Shown: positions 45,582 to 58,140, numbered from the stretch's first letter. The stretch is DNA of 64,000 nucleotides from Triglochin maritima (GCA_963682175.1 OY821784.1:24223621-24287620), one strand, 5' to 3'. The notes: generated by a model not told the origin, from the letters alone. Numbers and translations: made by a program.

Positions 45582-46994
45582 TGATTGACATCATTTCATG
45601 CTCATATTTGTATCTTATATCCATTATCTTTCACCTAAATAATGCTATGTTACGAGTTTTATGTTTAGTTTTCAGGAATAAATAGGTTTGAAGAGATGAA
45701 GCATAAAAGGACCCAAAAGCTGGGAAAAAGGACTGAATTGTGAGATCTGTGGACCAAGATGCAAGGAAGAAGGACCTGAATGCAAGACCGAAGGACCTAA
45801 GAGCAAAACAGAATACTCCTCACCATCATGGGGAGTATTTTGGCAATTCTATTCGGGTCGGAGCTCCAACATGCAAAATAGATGCATCAAATACCAACAA
45901 AGCCTTCCAGAAAAGCCCACAAGAAATTCCAGAGCGATCCGGACACTGTAGACCGCTATTTAGCGGTCCAAGACCGCTAATTGGCGGTCACTTTTGGCCG
46001 AAATGCGCTCAAATTTCTCCTGGACTTGTATTAATGTTCGTTTAGGCTATTTTTGGTGTTTGTTTAGTCCCACATCGGGGGATTGTCCCGGTTTGCCTTT
46101 TTCCATGGCTATAAATAGAACTCTTCACCTTCCATTGTAATCACTCCATATTTTAAGTGGCTATTCTTCCTACTAGAAGTGAGGCCTTGAAGCACACACT
46201 AAAGTAGGAGGATGCTACTTTTAATGTGAGTCATTTTATCAATAAAGTTTTGTGTTTCTTTCATTGTTTGTTTATGCTTCTTTTATTGTTTATGCATGTT
46301 TTAGTTTAATCGTCTTTTAATTCTAGCTTAGTTTTAATATGCTTTCTTTCCATAGTTTAATAATTAGTGTAATGTTTAGTGAGTAGTTCCATCCCCTTTG
46401 GGGGGTGGAGTAGATGTACATACATGCATTAGAGAATGAGATGAATGCTTTAATTTCAATGTATTGATTAAACATGAATGTATGCTTGCTTGTTTAGGAT
46501 AGAATTTATAACTTGATGAGTTTTACCAAAATGATTAGACACCTCTCATGCTTGTTTAGGTTCTGAAATAAACACCTTGCATATGTAAATGTTAATCAAC
46601 TAAGTTGGTGAATAGATTGATAGGTTTTGCCATAACATTTAGACACTTCCTATGCTTGATAAACACCACCTTCATGTGCTTAAAGAATGTATTCTACACC
46701 CACCTCTTTGCATGTGTGCACTCACTCCACCCCTTAGGGGTTTTCCATTCCTGAAATTCCAGCATTCTTGTTTGGTTCTAAGCTTAGTTCTTATTTCATC
46801 GTTTGTTTGCTTCTTTCACATTTCATACTTCTTAGAGTAGTTTAGTGTAGAGTAGCTTAATAAATCTTTCTCCCCCAATCTTTGCCACTTGATTTCGTAC
46901 AAGCAAGAGACTACTCACCTCCCTGAGGACGACCCGTACTTGCCACCGCTTCGTCGCGGCCGTGCACTTGCGGTTTAAATTAAAACGTTCAACA
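45582..46994 (+). mobile_element. 5' LTR of Athila C
   Basis: TGATTGACATCAT to CGTTCAACA. Palindromes GACCGC-TATTTA-GCGGTC and GACCGC-TAATTG-GCGGTC lie at 45951-45989, a TATA box (TATAAATA) at 46110-46117, and AATAAAG near 46240. Confidence 0.95.
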
Positions 46995-47000
46995 AGTTTT

Positions 47001-47018
47001 TGGCGCCGTTGCCGGGGA
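47001..47018 (+). other. Primer-binding site, tRNA-Asp type (Athila C)
   Basis: Exact TGGCGCCGTTGCCGGGGA, six bases after the LTR. Confidence 0.95.
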
Positions 47019-48208
47019 GGTGCCAGTCCAGACTCTTGTTTGGACGATTCGAGTGGATTTAATTTTTGTTTTGTAGTTTTTCTTTGTTTCAGGAGACTGG
47101 GAATAGCAAGTGGAGGCTACTGGAGAAATTTCCAGACGACCTGAGCACTTAAGACCGCCAATCAGCGGTCTGGTGAGCTCTGTTCATCTTTTAATTTCTT
47201 GCTGTTGTTGCTCTAAATGATCTCGTTATCTGGGTCTCAATTTGGCATGTTTTGACTTATAGTTCGTTCCCAGATCAATAATCAAACCTCCTTTAAGCAA
47301 CTTGGACCCTAAAACTCAAAGCAAAAGAATAGGCATTCATTCTTGTTTAGGTCATGCATCATGTATGTGACTTAGGCATTTAGATTGTCTTTTATCTTAG
47401 CTTTATTTTCTGTTGCTGATAGCTGGCGTGAGGTACGCACCTTTTACTCTCATTCATGCATTTCGTATGAACATGCATTAGTTAGTAGGAAGTGCATTGC
47501 AACAAGTGTGAGTTGAGCGTTGTTTGGAGAGTTGATTGCTAGATTTAGGACTCCAAAACGCTACTAAGGAGGGGCTGTCCCGTAAAAGATAAGGTGGGGG
47601 ATTTCATCACCCTTTCCTTCGCCCCACAAACCACACTAATAAAGAGCCTAATTTTTAAAATCAAGTAGACATTGGCCTTAAGGATTTCGGGCGCATTAGG
47701 AGAGTGATCCGGTCCCGACCGTCATGACCTGATCGGCGTTGCCCACTTTGTCGATAGTAGGAGAGACGAGATCCCCGGATCTTGGCTCACTTGCTGGGCT
47801 TTGTGGTCCTCGTTGTAGGGAGGTGAGGCGTGTTGAGGCCGTGTGACCTCGCAGTTAGGCGTCGTCTAGCTGTAAGGACCTATAGCGACCTTAGGATTGC
47901 TTGAGCCTTGTTTGCTTGTGTGCTTCTACCTGTACCCATCTGCCGTAGCTTAAGGACTTCTTCCCTTCTCTCCTGAGTCATTCTTTCTCTCCTGTGTTCC
48001 CTCGTCTTCTCTTCTACGTACATTCTTTGTTTTTCAAAAAAAGAAAAAATAGAAAAAAAAGAGTTGTGGTTGTGTGTGTGCACCGTTGTGCATGCTTTCG
48101 TGGACACGAGACGAGAGTGGTCGTTTGACGAGGAGCGTTGTCAATCCGGCTTCGGTCATCGATTTCTCGACACCTTCCTCCTCTCGTGTCGCACGTAGTT
48201 CGGGTCCA
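47019..48208 (+). other. Leader of Athila C
   Basis: Collinear with the leader of A. It has a single palindrome GACCGCCAATCAGCGGTC at 47153-47170. An A-rich run lies at about 48035-48062. Confidence 0.75.
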
Positions 48209-51198
48209 ATGGCTGCTAATTTCCGTGAGGAGGAGCAGTTGCTGGACCCGCCTGTTCCACCTGTGCTTCCAGTTGTCGTTCCCATACCTCTTCGTGATCG
48301 ATGCTACCCGAGCCGTACAGCTCTACCCTCATGCATCGTATTACCAGAGGCTAATGGGAACCATTTTGAGGTTAAACCTCAATTCATTTCCATGCTCCCT
48401 CATTTCACTGGGAAAGGTGACCCCTACATCTTTCTAAGGGAATTTGAGGAGGTCTGTGCTATGTTCAAGCTGCAACAACTTAGCACAGACTCCATCCATC
48501 TTAGGCTCGTTCCTTTTGCACTAAAGGATGACGCCAAGAAGTGGTTGTACAGCAACCAGGCGAATTCCTTTAGGACTTGGGATGAGTTTCAATCTGCATT
48601 CCTCAAGAAGTACTTTCCTAATCATTGGACTCAAAAATTGAGGAACGAAATCAATTCGTTCTATCAACACGAGACCGAACCATTTCATGCATATCTTGAG
48701 AGGTTCAAAGAGCTACTATCCTCGTGCCCTCACCATGGCATTGAGTTGTGGCGTCTTTGTCAGATTGTGTATGAGGGTCTTCACATCCCGTCAAGAACGC
48801 TCTTGAGTCCATGTGTCAAGGAGAGTTCTTGGGAAAGGATGAAAGGGAGGCATAGGCCTTCCTAGAAGACCTCGCTGAGAAAACCATGCAATGGGAGAGT
48901 GTGAGGGAACCACCTGCATCATCTAGTATAGGAGCGAGGATCGTGAATGCAAACTCGACTAGATCGGGTGCCGCATTTGCTATCGATACCACTACGGCCA
49001 CCGAGGCACGCATGGCGGCCTTAATGCGCCGTATGGATTCGATTGAGCTCCAAAACCAACAAAGTGCACCTCACATGTCCACATCTGGTCCAGTTCCCTG
49101 TCATTCATGTGGTAGGATAGGTCATGTAGAAAGCGAGTGTGAGTCCATTCCTCCTGAGATGGAGCGTGTCAACGCCGTCTATGATAGAGCCAGGAATGAC
49201 CCATACTCATCATCTTATAATCCTGGATGGAGGAACCACCCCAATTTTTCATGGAACTAAACTAATGCCCCGGGTGGTCCTTCCAACTCCTCTAGACCAC
49301 ATTACCAATCACAGCAACCTCCCATGCATGCGCATTCCTATCAGCCACCCCAAGCGCAAACCACCAATCAATCGGGTTTTGCCAAATTCCAATAATATGG
49401 AAACCCGATTCAATTCGCTTGAGACCTTGAGTCGTGGACTTGCAAACTCAATGAAAAATTTTATGTCAACCACGAGTCAAGTTCTCACTTCAAATTAGCA
49501 GACCATCAAATCTCTAGAGCTTCAGATGGGCCAATTGGCTCAGTCTGTACATGAAAGAGAGAGAGGGTCTTTTCCTAGTCAGCCTGAGGCTAACCCCCGC
49601 ATGTACCAACAACAACAAATGCAAAATGAGAATGTGGTACCTCGGGGGAGGCAAGTGAACCATGTGGAGGAACATGTTCACCATGTCAATTCCATTGTGA
49701 CCTTAAGGAATGGAAAACAGGTTGACAATCACATTTCCTTGCCACACCCACCACCATCTATGCAGCCCCTCAGTGGGAATGGTGGTGAAGAAGAAGCTGA
49801 GGGTGAGGGTAATACACCAAAGCTTTCTTCTCAGGCACAGCAGAAAACCTACCTGCCAAAAGCTCCTTATCCAAGTAGGTTAAACAAAAAGCAGATTGAC
49901 AACATGGACAAGATAGTAGAGGTGTTTAAGCAAGTAAAGGTTAACATCCCCTTGTTAGATGTCATCCAACAAATACCTCAATATGCCAAAGTGTTGAAGG
50001 ATCTCTGCACAACCAAGAGGAAGACCAATGTTCCTAAGAAAGCATTCTTGGCTGCAAATATCAGCTCACTTTTGTCCAATCCTACCTACAAAAATAACAG
50101 GACCCTGGGTGTCCTACTATTCAGTGTACGATAGGGGACACTAGATTGAGCAATGTTTTGCTTGATTTAGGATCAGCGGTCAACCTCCTCCCATTCTCTG
50201 TTTATCAACAGTTGAACTTGGGAGAATTGAAACCAACTAAGATGACCCTCCAACTGGCGGATAGATCCATTCGTATTCCCATGGGGATTATCGAGGACGT
50301 GCTTATCAAAGTTGGAGATTTTATATTTCCAGTCGATTTTGTTGTCCTCGATACCAATCCTGTTGCGAACACCCACTCTCAAATACCTTTGATTTTGGGT
50401 AGACCATTTCTGGCAACCTCCAATGCCTTGATTAATTGTAGAAATGGTCTCATGAAGCTCTCATTCGGTAACATGAGTGCCGAGTTTCATGTGTTCAACT
50501 CTGGTAGGCAACAGGAACCCATGGATGAACCTTTAAATCTAAATCTCATCCGCCAATTGGAGAAAGCACCACAAAATCAACGAACACCCCTAACCCCAAT
50601 GCAACCCATTGAGAATGTTCGTGGGCCCAACGAAGACTCATTGCCTGTCTTTGCAATGCAACAGAGTGAGCTGGCCTCGAACATGAATGTCCAAAGGGAG
50701 TGTTCGTTGCATGATTCAGTTGAGAGTACTAGTGGGGGTCAGACACCTCATCATATGCCTATTCCAGAAGGTGCCGCTACCTCATGTCCCATGGCCATTG
50801 AGTCATTTGAGCTTCATTTTGACTCCAACAAGGACCCACCTATGACCGAGCTTATGCTTGATGATGTAAATGATGGTGGGAGGTCCTTGTTGGATGACTT
50901 GGGGAGAAGCCCCATTCTTAGTGATGCAGGTCTGCTGCATCCATCGAATGAGCTTGAGGAACTCATTCCGATGTACCCGCCTATTGGTTGGAGGGTTTTC
51001 TTCGATGAGCAATTAAACCCTAGTGAGGCAACACAACTTCATTCTTTGTTGCCCACAACCAACCAATATCATGAGGGGTTCGAGCCTTTCAGCTTTGACC
51101 TTTCACCCCGCATGACACCTCAGAGTACCAGTGGAGTTTGCCCATCTCGGCAAGTCTCTGGTCCTCAAAACATGATGTTCTCATTTGATGTTCCTTGA
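48209..51198 (+). pseudogene. gag-pro: Gag-protease-acidic tail polyprotein of Athila C, multiply broken
   Basis: Starts MAANF at 48209. One missing C near 48801 shifts the gag frame. Further lesions are a TAG for Trp near 48853, a TAA for Gln at 49258-49260, an insertion near 49380 and a TAG for Gln near 49497. From 49526 gag C-terminus and protease N-terminus share one frame (VPRGRQVNHVEE), confirming that the family has no gag stop. Another shift occurs near 50090. From 50146 the frame is open through LLDLGSAVNLLP, LGRPFLATSNALINC and the acidic tail (LMLDDVNDGGRSLLDD, WRVFFDEQLNPSEATQLHSL) to 51198. The tail matches B along its length. Confidence 0.85.
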
Positions 51199-52813
51199 CC
51201 AAATGATTATGAGAATATCTTGGTTGATGTGTATATCTTGTAAAAAAAAGAGAAAAAAAGAAAAAAAAGAAAAAAAAGAAAAAAAGTGTGTAATAAAAGA
51301 CTCCTTCAGTGAGCATCGATTGTTGTGGGCCCCAACCCTTGTGTACTTGGGCACAATCTCTTCACGTATTTGTCTCCCTTCTTCAGCTTCTCACAGGTTT
51401 TGAAGGAATTTGGGTTTGTGTTCATCAACATGACCCTGAACGTCCCTTTGTACTTCATGTTGGTGAGATCTTTCCTTTTTCATGCATATCTACATGTAGT
51501 ATCTTGTTCACATTCATTGAGGACAATGCATGAAGTAGGTGTGGGGGCGTGTGTTTACGTGTGTACATAGTCGAGTCTTTTCTTTTGATTTTTTGTTTTC
51601 TTTTGTGTGCATTGTTAGGGTCATGTTAGTGTGCCGCATTTAACATTGATATATCTGCTTGCCATGATCCTTGGGTGACTTGTCTTCTTTTGCTTTCCTA
51701 GTGCTTTAAAATTTTCACATTTCTTTCAAAATCTTCATGTGTTTGCGAAAGAAAATGTTTTTGTGGGTTTTGCGTGTGTTTAGCATGTGCAAAACCGTTG
51801 AGAGGCAAAGTAAAAAGAAAGCTCCCAAAATTGTCTTGAACTTGATGCATTAGGATTTCTAGTTTACTGGCTTTAGGTCTTATGGAGTCGTTAGGGTGCA
51901 CCCCGGTTTTCCCTCGGGGGGCGTGTAATCATAGGGTTTCAATACTCAAACATTTAAAGAAGTCCACCCTGAACCTAGTGAGTCAAATAATTTGTGTCTG
52001 TTAGTATAAGGAAGTTTGTCGTAGGCAAGGGCCCTTAATCTCTTTTTGTGAAACTTAAGTGTAGGGGTTTTGGTTCCCATATAGATAAATAAGTGGTGTT
52101 CTCTCTTCTCGCACGGCTCCTATCACTCGGGAAAGTAGGTCTGAGGGGACTTTGTGCCTGGTGCTTTCGAGTCATCTGACTTGGGATGCGCCGACCGAAC
52201 TCCCGTTACACGGGTGGTAGGGATCGCCCTATGTGGAGATTTGGGGGAAGGTGTACGTGATAGTGTAAGTCCTCATAGGCAATGATGCACGACACCTGAC
52301 CCTGGGGAGAATCAAACACCAACCAATAAAATGCTCCAAAGAAAAAGAAAAAAAAAGAAAAAAAAGGAAAAAAAGAAAAAAAAGAGTCAAATAAGAACCA
52401 AAATGGACTTTACACATTGTATCACATTCAGAAGTTAAGGTTGCCCATGTCTTTCACTTAAGTCCTTGACTAACTCTCACGAATAACTCATTAGGCTAGG
52501 TGTGTGGACCGATTACATATATAGAGTCGACCCATAGTATTACCGCGTCCCATGATCGACAAAATAAGTCCAACGAGTCGTGTAGCTAGATTGATTAATG
52601 CATCTTGTTCGGATTTTGTGGGTATATCCGCTGAAAACCCTCAGGAGACAACACTCCTCCTCCTTGGCGACAAGGAGGTTTAACGGCTTGTTGCACGTGC
52701 TAAGTGCAACCGTGATTCCTACGAAAGTGAGTTAGGATTTCTTGCTTTTTTTCGCATGCTTTTCTCTTTCCTTGTTTTGCTCGGGACTAGCAAAAGTTAG
52801 GTGTGGGGGTATT
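51199..52813 (+). other. 3' non-coding region of Athila C
   Basis: Homopurine runs at about 51240-51286 and 52336-52384, an internal polypurine-like tract TAGGTGTGGGGG at 51536-51547, and the true tract AGGTGTGGGGGTATT at 52799-52813. Collinear with A and B from the internal tract onward; 51199-51535 is shared with B only. Confidence 0.75.
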
Positions 52814-54223
52814 TGATTGACATCATTTCATGCTCATATTTGTATCTTATATCCATTATCTTTCACCTAAATAATGCTATGTTACGAGTTTTATGTTTAG
52901 TTTTCAGGAATAAATAGGTTTGAAGAGATGAAGCATAAAAGGACCCAAAAGCTGGGAAAAAGGACTGAATTGTGAGATCTGTGGACCAAGATGCAAGGAA
53001 GAAGGACCTGAATGCAAGACCGAAGGACCTAAGAGCAAAACAGAATACTCACCATCATGGGGAGTATTTTGGCAATTCTATTCGGGTCGGAGCTCCAACA
53101 TGACAAATAGATGCATCAAATACCAACAAAGCCTTCCAGAAAAGCCCACAAGAAATTCCAGAGCGATCCGGACACTGTAGACCGCTATTTAGCGGTCCAA
53201 GACCGCTAATTGGCGGTCACTTTTGGCCGAAATGCGCTCAAATTTCTCCTGGACTTGTATTAATGTTCGTTTAGGCTATTTTTGGTGTTTGTTTAGTCCC
53301 ACATCGGGGGATTGTCCTGGTTTGCCTTTTTCCATGGCTATAAATAGAACTCTTCACCTTCCATTGTAATCACTCCATATTTTAAGTGGCTATTCTTCCT
53401 ACTAGAAGTGAGGCCTTGAAGCACACACTAAAGTAGGAGGATGCTACTTTTAATGTGAGTCATTTTATCAATAAAGTTTTGTGTTTCTTTCATAGTTTGT
53501 TTATGCTTCTTTTATTGTTTATGCATGTTTTAGTTTAATCGTCTTTTAATTCTAGCTTAGTTTTAATATGCTTTCTTTCCATAGTTTAATAATTAGTGTA
53601 ATGTTTAGTGAGTAGTTCCATCCCCTTTGGGGGGTGGAGTAGATGTACATACATGCATTAGAGAATGAGATGAATGCTTTAATTTCAATGTATTGATTAA
53701 ACATGAATGTATGCTTGCTTGTTTAGGATAGAATTTATAACTTGATGAGTTTTGCCAAAATGATTAGACACCTCTCATGCTTGTTTAGGTTCTGAAATAA
53801 ACACCTTGCATATGTAAATGTTAATCAACTACGTTGGTGAATAGATTGATAGGTTTTGCCATAACATTTAGACACTTCCTATGCTTGATAAACACCACCT
53901 TCATGTGCTTAAAGAATGTATTCTACACCCACCTCTTTGCATGTGTGCACTCACTCCACCCCTTAGGGGTTTTCCATTCCTGAAATTCCAGCATTCTTGT
54001 TTCGTTCTAAGCTTAGTTCTTATTTCATCGTTTGTTTGCTTCTTTCACATTTCATACTTCTTAGAGTAGTTTAGTGTAGAGTAGCTTAATAAATCTTTCT
54101 CCCCCAATCTTTGCCACTTGATTTCGTACAAGCAAGAGACTACTCACCTCCCTGAGGACGACCCGTACTTGCCACCGCTTCATCGCGGCCGTGCACTTGC
54201 GGTTTAAATTAAAACGTTCAACA
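52814..54223 (+). mobile_element. 3' LTR of Athila C
   Basis: 1410 bp, with palindromes at 53180-53217 identical to the 5' copy. Followed by TGAGA. Confidence 0.95.
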
Positions 54224-55137
54224 TGAGACTTTTCATGAGGCCTGGGAAAGGTTGAAGGATTTGCTAAGGAAGTGACCACATCATCAGTTTCCTAAATGGC
54301 ATTTAATTCAATTTTTTTTACAATGGTTTAACTGAAAAGGATGTGAATATTGTTGACTTTGCATGTGGGGTTCAATTTATGAAAAAAGATGAAGAGGATC
54401 TATGGGAATTGTTCGATAATCTTGCTAAAAATTCCTTGCATAAAGTTGCATCATAGAGGAGTAGAGCATCATCTAGTAGGCACTCAAAGGAAGTGTTTGA
54501 AGTTAATGATATCCATGAATTGAAAAATACCATGTGTTCTACTAACAACAAACTCTTGCATGAAATATGCTCTGTTAAAGATGTTATGCAACAAACTATG
54601 ATTTCTAATGCTAACCCTCAAAAACAAGTTTGTTCTGTTTGTTGTGATGGAAGTCATGTTGTAGAAGTTTGTCCTAGAAATTCAGATTGTCAAGATAGGT
54701 CACAACAAGAAGTATCTTATGCTCAAGGGTATAAGAATGTTCCTCAAGGTGCTCTCTCAAACACGTACAACAAATATTGGAAGCATCACCCAAATTTCTC
54801 GTGGGGTGTAAATCAAAACAACCAATTCTAGCAACCAAGAGCTCCCTACCCAACTCAAAATCAAGTTCCATATCAACCGCCACACAAGAGGGAATTATTA
54901 TTTGACGAGAAGCTTGATAAATTGATCCAAACCCAAGAGTCTTTGGTGACTATGATGAGCCAATTAATCCAAATTCAGACTCAACAATCCATACCACAAG
55001 GAGGTTTGCCGAGCAATACAGTTAACAATCAAAGAGAGGAGACCAAGGCAATTGCATTGCACACTTACGCAAGGAAAGGAACGACAAAGAAAGGAGTTGA
55101 ACACCTTATTGAAACCGATCAAGGAGGATTTGAACCA
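54224..55137 (+). pseudogene. Gag C-terminal part of Athila D
   Basis: Resumes as ETFHEAWERLKDLLRK, typical Athila gag, with stops at about 54272 and 54455. It includes a CX2CX4HX4C knuckle (CSVCCDGSHVVEVC) near 54629 and the HHPNFSW motif near 54784. Sequence to 55430 carries the linker with PFLGRQVNF and the pre-protease IHIPLLEAITQMATYANLFKD. Confidence 0.8.
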
Positions 55138-55424
55138 TAAAAGTCTGAGGACGAGGTCAAGAACAAGGAAAGAGAAAAGCAACAAAAGGTCAACAAGGAG
55201 ATATCCACTCAAAAGGGAAGTACTCTTTCTCAACCTACTAATTTTTCTGATATTTCGAAACTTCCTTTTCTAGGTAGGCAAGTGAACTTTAAGGATGATT
55301 GTAAGTTTGCTAAATTTATAGAGGTGTTTAAGAGATTGCATATTCACATACCTCTTTTAGAAGCCATAACCCAAATGGCTACATATGCTAATCTTTTTAA
55401 GGACATAATCACCAACAAAAAAAA

Positions 55425-56200
55425 TTAGAAGAGTGTGAGTCAATTTGTTTGAATGAAGAGTGCTCTGCAATTGTTCAACGTAAGCTACCGCCTAAGTTGA
55501 GGGATGCTGGGAGCTTTTCTGTACCTTGTGAAATTGGTGGTTGTGAATTTAAAAAGGCATTGTGTGATTTTGGGTCTAGTGTGAATTGAATGCATTTATC
55601 CCTATTTCATAGACTTGGTTTACAGGAACCCACACCCACTATTGTTACCTTAGTACTTGCTGATCGCTCTGTTAAATTCCTTAGAGGTATTGTTGAGGAT
55701 GTTTTGGTTAAGGTGGGTAAGTTATTTTTACGGTTGATTTCGTGGTCCTAGATATGGAAGAAGATGAGGATGTACCTATCGTTTTAGGAAGACCCTTCTT
55801 ACGCACTAGTAGGGCGTTAATTGATGTTGAGATGGGGGAATTAACATTCAGACATAATGATGAAAATATTGTCTTTAATGTTTTCCAAACAATGAAACTG
55901 CATATTAATGTTGGTGATGAAGTGTTTAGGGTGGATTGCATTGAAACTGAAACTGCATCATATTTAGATCTTGCAAATGATCTCTCTTTAATTGATAAAT
56001 GCATAACAAATTCATCTAAAATTGATCAACAAGACTTGTTTGAAGAAGAAATCCTTGTAGTAAGCATGCTAAATTCTATGGAAAGGAAATCTTGGGCATT
56101 TGATTCAAAAATTTTACCATTATTTGAGTCAAATTCTGCTCATGCAACCAAGGCTGAAAATTTTGTCAACCCTGAACTAAAACCATTACCCCCCACTTGA
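55425..56200 (+). pseudogene. Protease region of Athila D
   Basis: LPPKLRDAGSFSVPCEIG and ALCDFGSSVN (active-site DFG for DLG) are followed by a stop near 55587. A frame change near 55730 leads into VVLDMEEDEDVPIVLGRPF and RALIDVEMGELTFR, the standard Athila protease order. Confidence 0.8.
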
Positions 56201-57250
56201 AATATGTTTTTCTGGGTGAGGGTAACACCATGCCTGTGATTATTTCATCACTTTTGCACGATAGTGAGGAAGACAAGCTTTTCCGGGTTTTAAGAGAGCA
56301 CAAAAAGGCGATTGGGTGGAGTATTGATGATAATAAAGGAGTAAACCCCACACTTTGTATGCACAAAAATTTAATGGAAGATGGTAAGAAGGAAATTGCG
56401 CAACCTCAATGAAGACTAAATCCACATATGCTAGAGATAATGCGTAAGGAAATTATCAAATGGCTGGATGCAGGTATAATATTTTCTATTTCTGATTCTA
56501 AGTGGGTTAGTCCTTTGCATTGTGTTCCTAAAACGGGAGGTACTACAGTAATAAAAAAGGCAAAAAGTGAACTGATTCCCAGAACTGTGACTGGCTAGAG
56601 GGTGGTTGTAGACCTTAGAAACTTTAATGATGCAACTACAAATGATCATTTCCCCTTGCCTTTTATTGATCAAATGCTAGTAAATCTTGCGGGATACGAT
56701 TATTATTGCTTTCTAAATGGCTATAGTGGGTACCATTAAATACCCATTGCCCCTAAGGATCAAGAAAAAACAACATTCACTTGTCCTTATGGAACTTTTG
56801 CTTTTAGATGCATGCCTTGTGGAATTTGTAATGCACCTGCTACTTTTCAACGTTGTATGTTATTTCTTTTCTCTGATTTTATTGATAACTGCATGGAGGT
56901 TTTCATGGATGATTTTTCTATTTTTGGGTCCATATTTTCTAAATGTTTGAAAAACTTGAATGATGTACTTTTAAGATGTGAACAAAACAATTTTGTGATT
57001 AACTCGGAAAAATGTCATTTTATGGTGCATGAGGGGATCGTTTTGGGACATAAAGTTTCATGTCATGGCATAGAAGTTGACAAGGCTAAGGTTGAATTAA
57101 TCGAAAAATTACCTTATCCGTTGAATTTACAAGATGTAAGAGCTTTTTTGGGACATGCAGGTTTTTATCGAAGATTTATAAAAGATTTCTCAAAAATTGC
57201 TAGGCCCATGACTGATTTGCTTGCAAAGGATGTTCCTTTTATAAAAGATT
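56197..57250 (+). pseudogene. Reverse transcriptase of Athila D, truncated
   Basis: KYVFLGEGNTMPVIISSLL leads into RT. A stop replaces Trp near 56596 and another lies near 56738. The frame is open from 56812 with GICNAPATFQRCML, catalytic FMDD, SEKCHFMV and FLGHAGFYRRFIKDFS. At LLAKDVPF (about 57240) the coding sequence ends at a deletion junction with the 3' LTR. Confidence 0.85.
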
Positions 57251-57977
57251 TTGTTATTATTTGTTTCGTACAATGAGTAGCTAAGTAATTTTCTAGGGTG
57301 AAGATGAAGCATGTTCGATGTGTTGATGTAATTTGCTACCTCAATGTTAATTGCAATTATTCTAGCAACTTTTTCATTTGCTTGATTTATTGCATGTTAA
57401 GAATCATGAACTTGAGTTTGTGGTTGTATGTTGACGGTTGCCCGCTGCATACAATTAGCATAATAGATGAATTCATTTAACAAGTCAGAAATGTTGTTGT
57501 GAGATTTGTTAAGTGTATGGATTTATAACTTGTGTATTGCTTGTTATTAAATTAATAGATGTGAATGCATGAATTAACCATCTAGGTTATTTGTCTCGTA
57601 TAAGTTGCTTGCGCCCGTATGATACATTGAGGATAGTGTTAGTTGCTTGCACCCTCACTATCTAGTCGAAACACAACTTCCTAATTTACTAAGGTAATTG
57701 CATGGTCATTGGTAGTGAGTAACTTATCAACACAAATTATTTGTGGATTCTGAACCCTAGAACTCGTTGTATATAGAATTTCATCTAGATAAGTTTTGTT
57801 TATGTTTTGTGTTAGTATAGGTAAACTCAAAAACATCAATTACATTTTTCTTTCGATATAGTTTCCGCGCATTAAGATTTAGTTCTTAACTTCTACCTTG
57901 TGGACTCGACCCCTAATTATCCTTTGTAGTTTATGATATAAGTTGTGGTATTTTCAGAGCATAAAGACAGCTCGTCA
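57251..57977 (+). mobile_element. 3' LTR fragment of Athila D
   Basis: Matches 44164-44891 from ATTTTGTTATT to CAGCTCGTCA. The U3 portion was lost in the deletion that removed RNase H and integrase. The following bases are CTAAC, the presumed duplication, which could not be matched on the left. Confidence 0.8.
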
Positions 57978-58140
57978 CTAACTGTAACAACTTTATCAAC
58001 ACTTCTACCACAGGGATGAGTGAAACGAGTAAAACTGCAAAATTATTATACATAAGTTCTCCTGTGAAAAACGCATCAACATTTGAACCAACATTTTGGG
58101 ACCTACATAAGCTATAATAGGCTTACAACCTCATCCTCCT
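57978..58140. other. Unassigned junction between Athila D and chromovirus E
   Basis: Short AT-rich sequence. It begins CTAACTGTAACAAC, which has an LTR-edge look (TGTAAC), but no matching partner is in the window. Confidence 0.35.

Larger units (their letters stand above)
45582..54223 (+). mobile_element. Athila C: full-length non-autonomous gag-pro element
   Basis: 8642 bp with LTRs of 1413 and 1410 bp differing at about eight sites (0.6 percent by hand) plus one 3-bp indel, and a perfect TGAGA duplication. It contains gag, protease and the same acidic tail as B, with no RT, integrase or third ORF. Gag is broken in several places, so mobilisation must have relied on proteins supplied by other copies, unless all lesions arose after insertion. 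Inserted in Athila D gag. Confidence 0.95.
44164..57977 (+). mobile_element. Athila D: old degraded Athila element, interrupted by element C
   Basis: Partial 5' LTR (44164-44891), degenerate tRNA-Asp primer site, gag split by C at 45581/54224, broken protease, RT to 57250, then a direct join into a 3' LTR fragment (57251-57977). RNase H, integrase and the start of the 3' LTR are deleted. The LTR parts still align but with many changes, and coding regions carry numerous stops, so it is older than A, B and C. Confidence 0.85.

Noticed and set aside
57298..57480. Short ORF MKMKHVRCVDVICYLNVNC
   Set aside because: It lies within the 3' LTR fragment of Athila D and is not kept in the 5' LTR.
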